Assembly (NCBI GenBank): GCA_030595845.1
Contig: JAUVCL010000131.1
Coordinates: forward strand, 1 to 5,459
Reading direction: 5' to 3'
From: Campylobacterota bacterium
GTDB lineage: Bacteria; Campylobacterota; Campylobacteria; Campylobacterales; Sulfurovaceae
Length of the DNA: 5,459 nucleotides
The notes under the pieces were generated by a model, which saw only the letters and a program-made list of their open reading frames with translations, did not search any database and was not told the DNA's origin. This document shows, piece after piece, positions 5,086 through 5,459 of the stretch (position 1 is its first letter; each line of letters opens with the position of its first letter). The position numbers and the translations under genes were made by a program.

Positions 5086-5459
5086 ATGAATCCAAAAATA
5101 GAGACCCGTGGAAGACCAAAAGCATTTGATGAAACAGAAGCACTTACTGCTGCTATGCTCTATTTTTGGGTACACGGGTATGATAATACTTCTTTAGATA
5201 ACTTTCTGATAGCAATGGGCATAAAAAAAAGTTCTTTTTATGCAACCTTTACAAGTAAGGAAGAGGTGTTTTCACGTTGTTTATCATTGTACCGTGATCA
5301 AAATATTCATTTTTTACGTACATTAAAAGAGGATATCGGTCCTAAAAAAACTATACTTACTTTGACAGAGCTCACTATACAAGAATTAAAAGAAACGGAC
5401 AATGTTCGCGGCTGTCTTTTAGTGAACTCAGGTAAGGAATGTTATAACAAATATGTAGA
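5086..5459 (+). CDS. TetR/AcrR-family transcriptional regulator, 3'-partial
   Basis: DNA-binding repressor; 124 codons are visible before the window ends. The N-terminus has the RGRPKAFDE lead-in (8-16), then the TetR helix-turn-helix domain: ALTAAMLYFWVHGYDNTSLDNF (19-40), the recognition part MGIKKSSFYATFTSKEEVF (44-62), and LSLY. The start of the ligand-binding domain contains RGCLLVNS (108-115), a motif common in one large TetR subgroup. The ligand is unknown. An in-frame ATG at 5059 would add nine residues (MYHLVYNAF) but has no Shine-Dalgarno and would put site 2 and the -10 box inside the gene, so ATG 5086 is preferred, itself without a Shine-Dalgarno. Divergent orientation from the PNPOx-like gene makes that gene its most likely target, along with its own promoter. 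Confidence 0.88.
   Translation, partial: MNPKIETRGRPKAFDETEALTAAMLYFWVHGYDNTSLDNFLIAMGIKKSSFYATFTSKEEVFSRCLSLYRDQNIHFLRTLKEDIGPKKTILTLTELTIQELKETDNVRGCLLVNSGKECYNKYV

Overview
The window is AT-rich, compactly coded bacterial DNA. Gene content and style suggest a member of the Campylobacterota, of Sulfurimonas/Sulfurovum type: TANAAT-like -10 boxes with weak -35 regions at most promoters, a WD40-repeat protein resembling NapL of epsilonproteobacterial nitrate reductase clusters, and a type II NADH dehydrogenase. This assignment is inference from protein style, not from a marker gene. No rRNA, tRNA, CRISPR array or intact mobile element was seen.

Left part (1-2049): the 3' end of a plus-strand type II NADH:quinone dehydrogenase gene runs in from outside the window. 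Its stop codon overlaps by 4 bases the stop of a convergent minus-strand DUF2237 gene. Upstream of DUF2237, in a likely operon with it, is a small exported protein gene split by a single-base frameshift. A 63-bp AT-rich divergent promoter region separates this gene from the next.

Middle (2050-4434): a secreted NapL-like WD40 protein reads rightwards and appears to be leaderless, with TATAAT ending 6 bases before the ATG. It converges on a minus-strand pair, a VOC/extradiol-dioxygenase-like protein followed by a TIGR01777-type SDR epimerase, 24 bp apart. Upstream of the VOC gene, a 110-bp gap carries a degenerate 59-bp copy of codons 51-70 of the WD40 gene, about 2.2 kb from the original. This is the most unexpected structure in the window.

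Right part (4445-5459): a pyridoxamine-phosphate-oxidase-like flavoprotein (minus) and a TetR-family regulator (plus, cut by the window end) are divergent. Their shared 92-bp spacer has a near-consensus sigma-70 promoter for the regulator, two 20-bp operator-like direct repeats 43 bp apart, and a 10-bp perfect inverted repeat. The simplest reading is an autoregulated TetR switch controlling the flavoprotein gene and perhaps, by readthrough, the VOC and SDR genes, as a small redox or detoxification cassette. No clearly new biological system is visible. The best leads are the gene relic, the TetR operator pair, the leaderless starts and the frameshifted exported protein.
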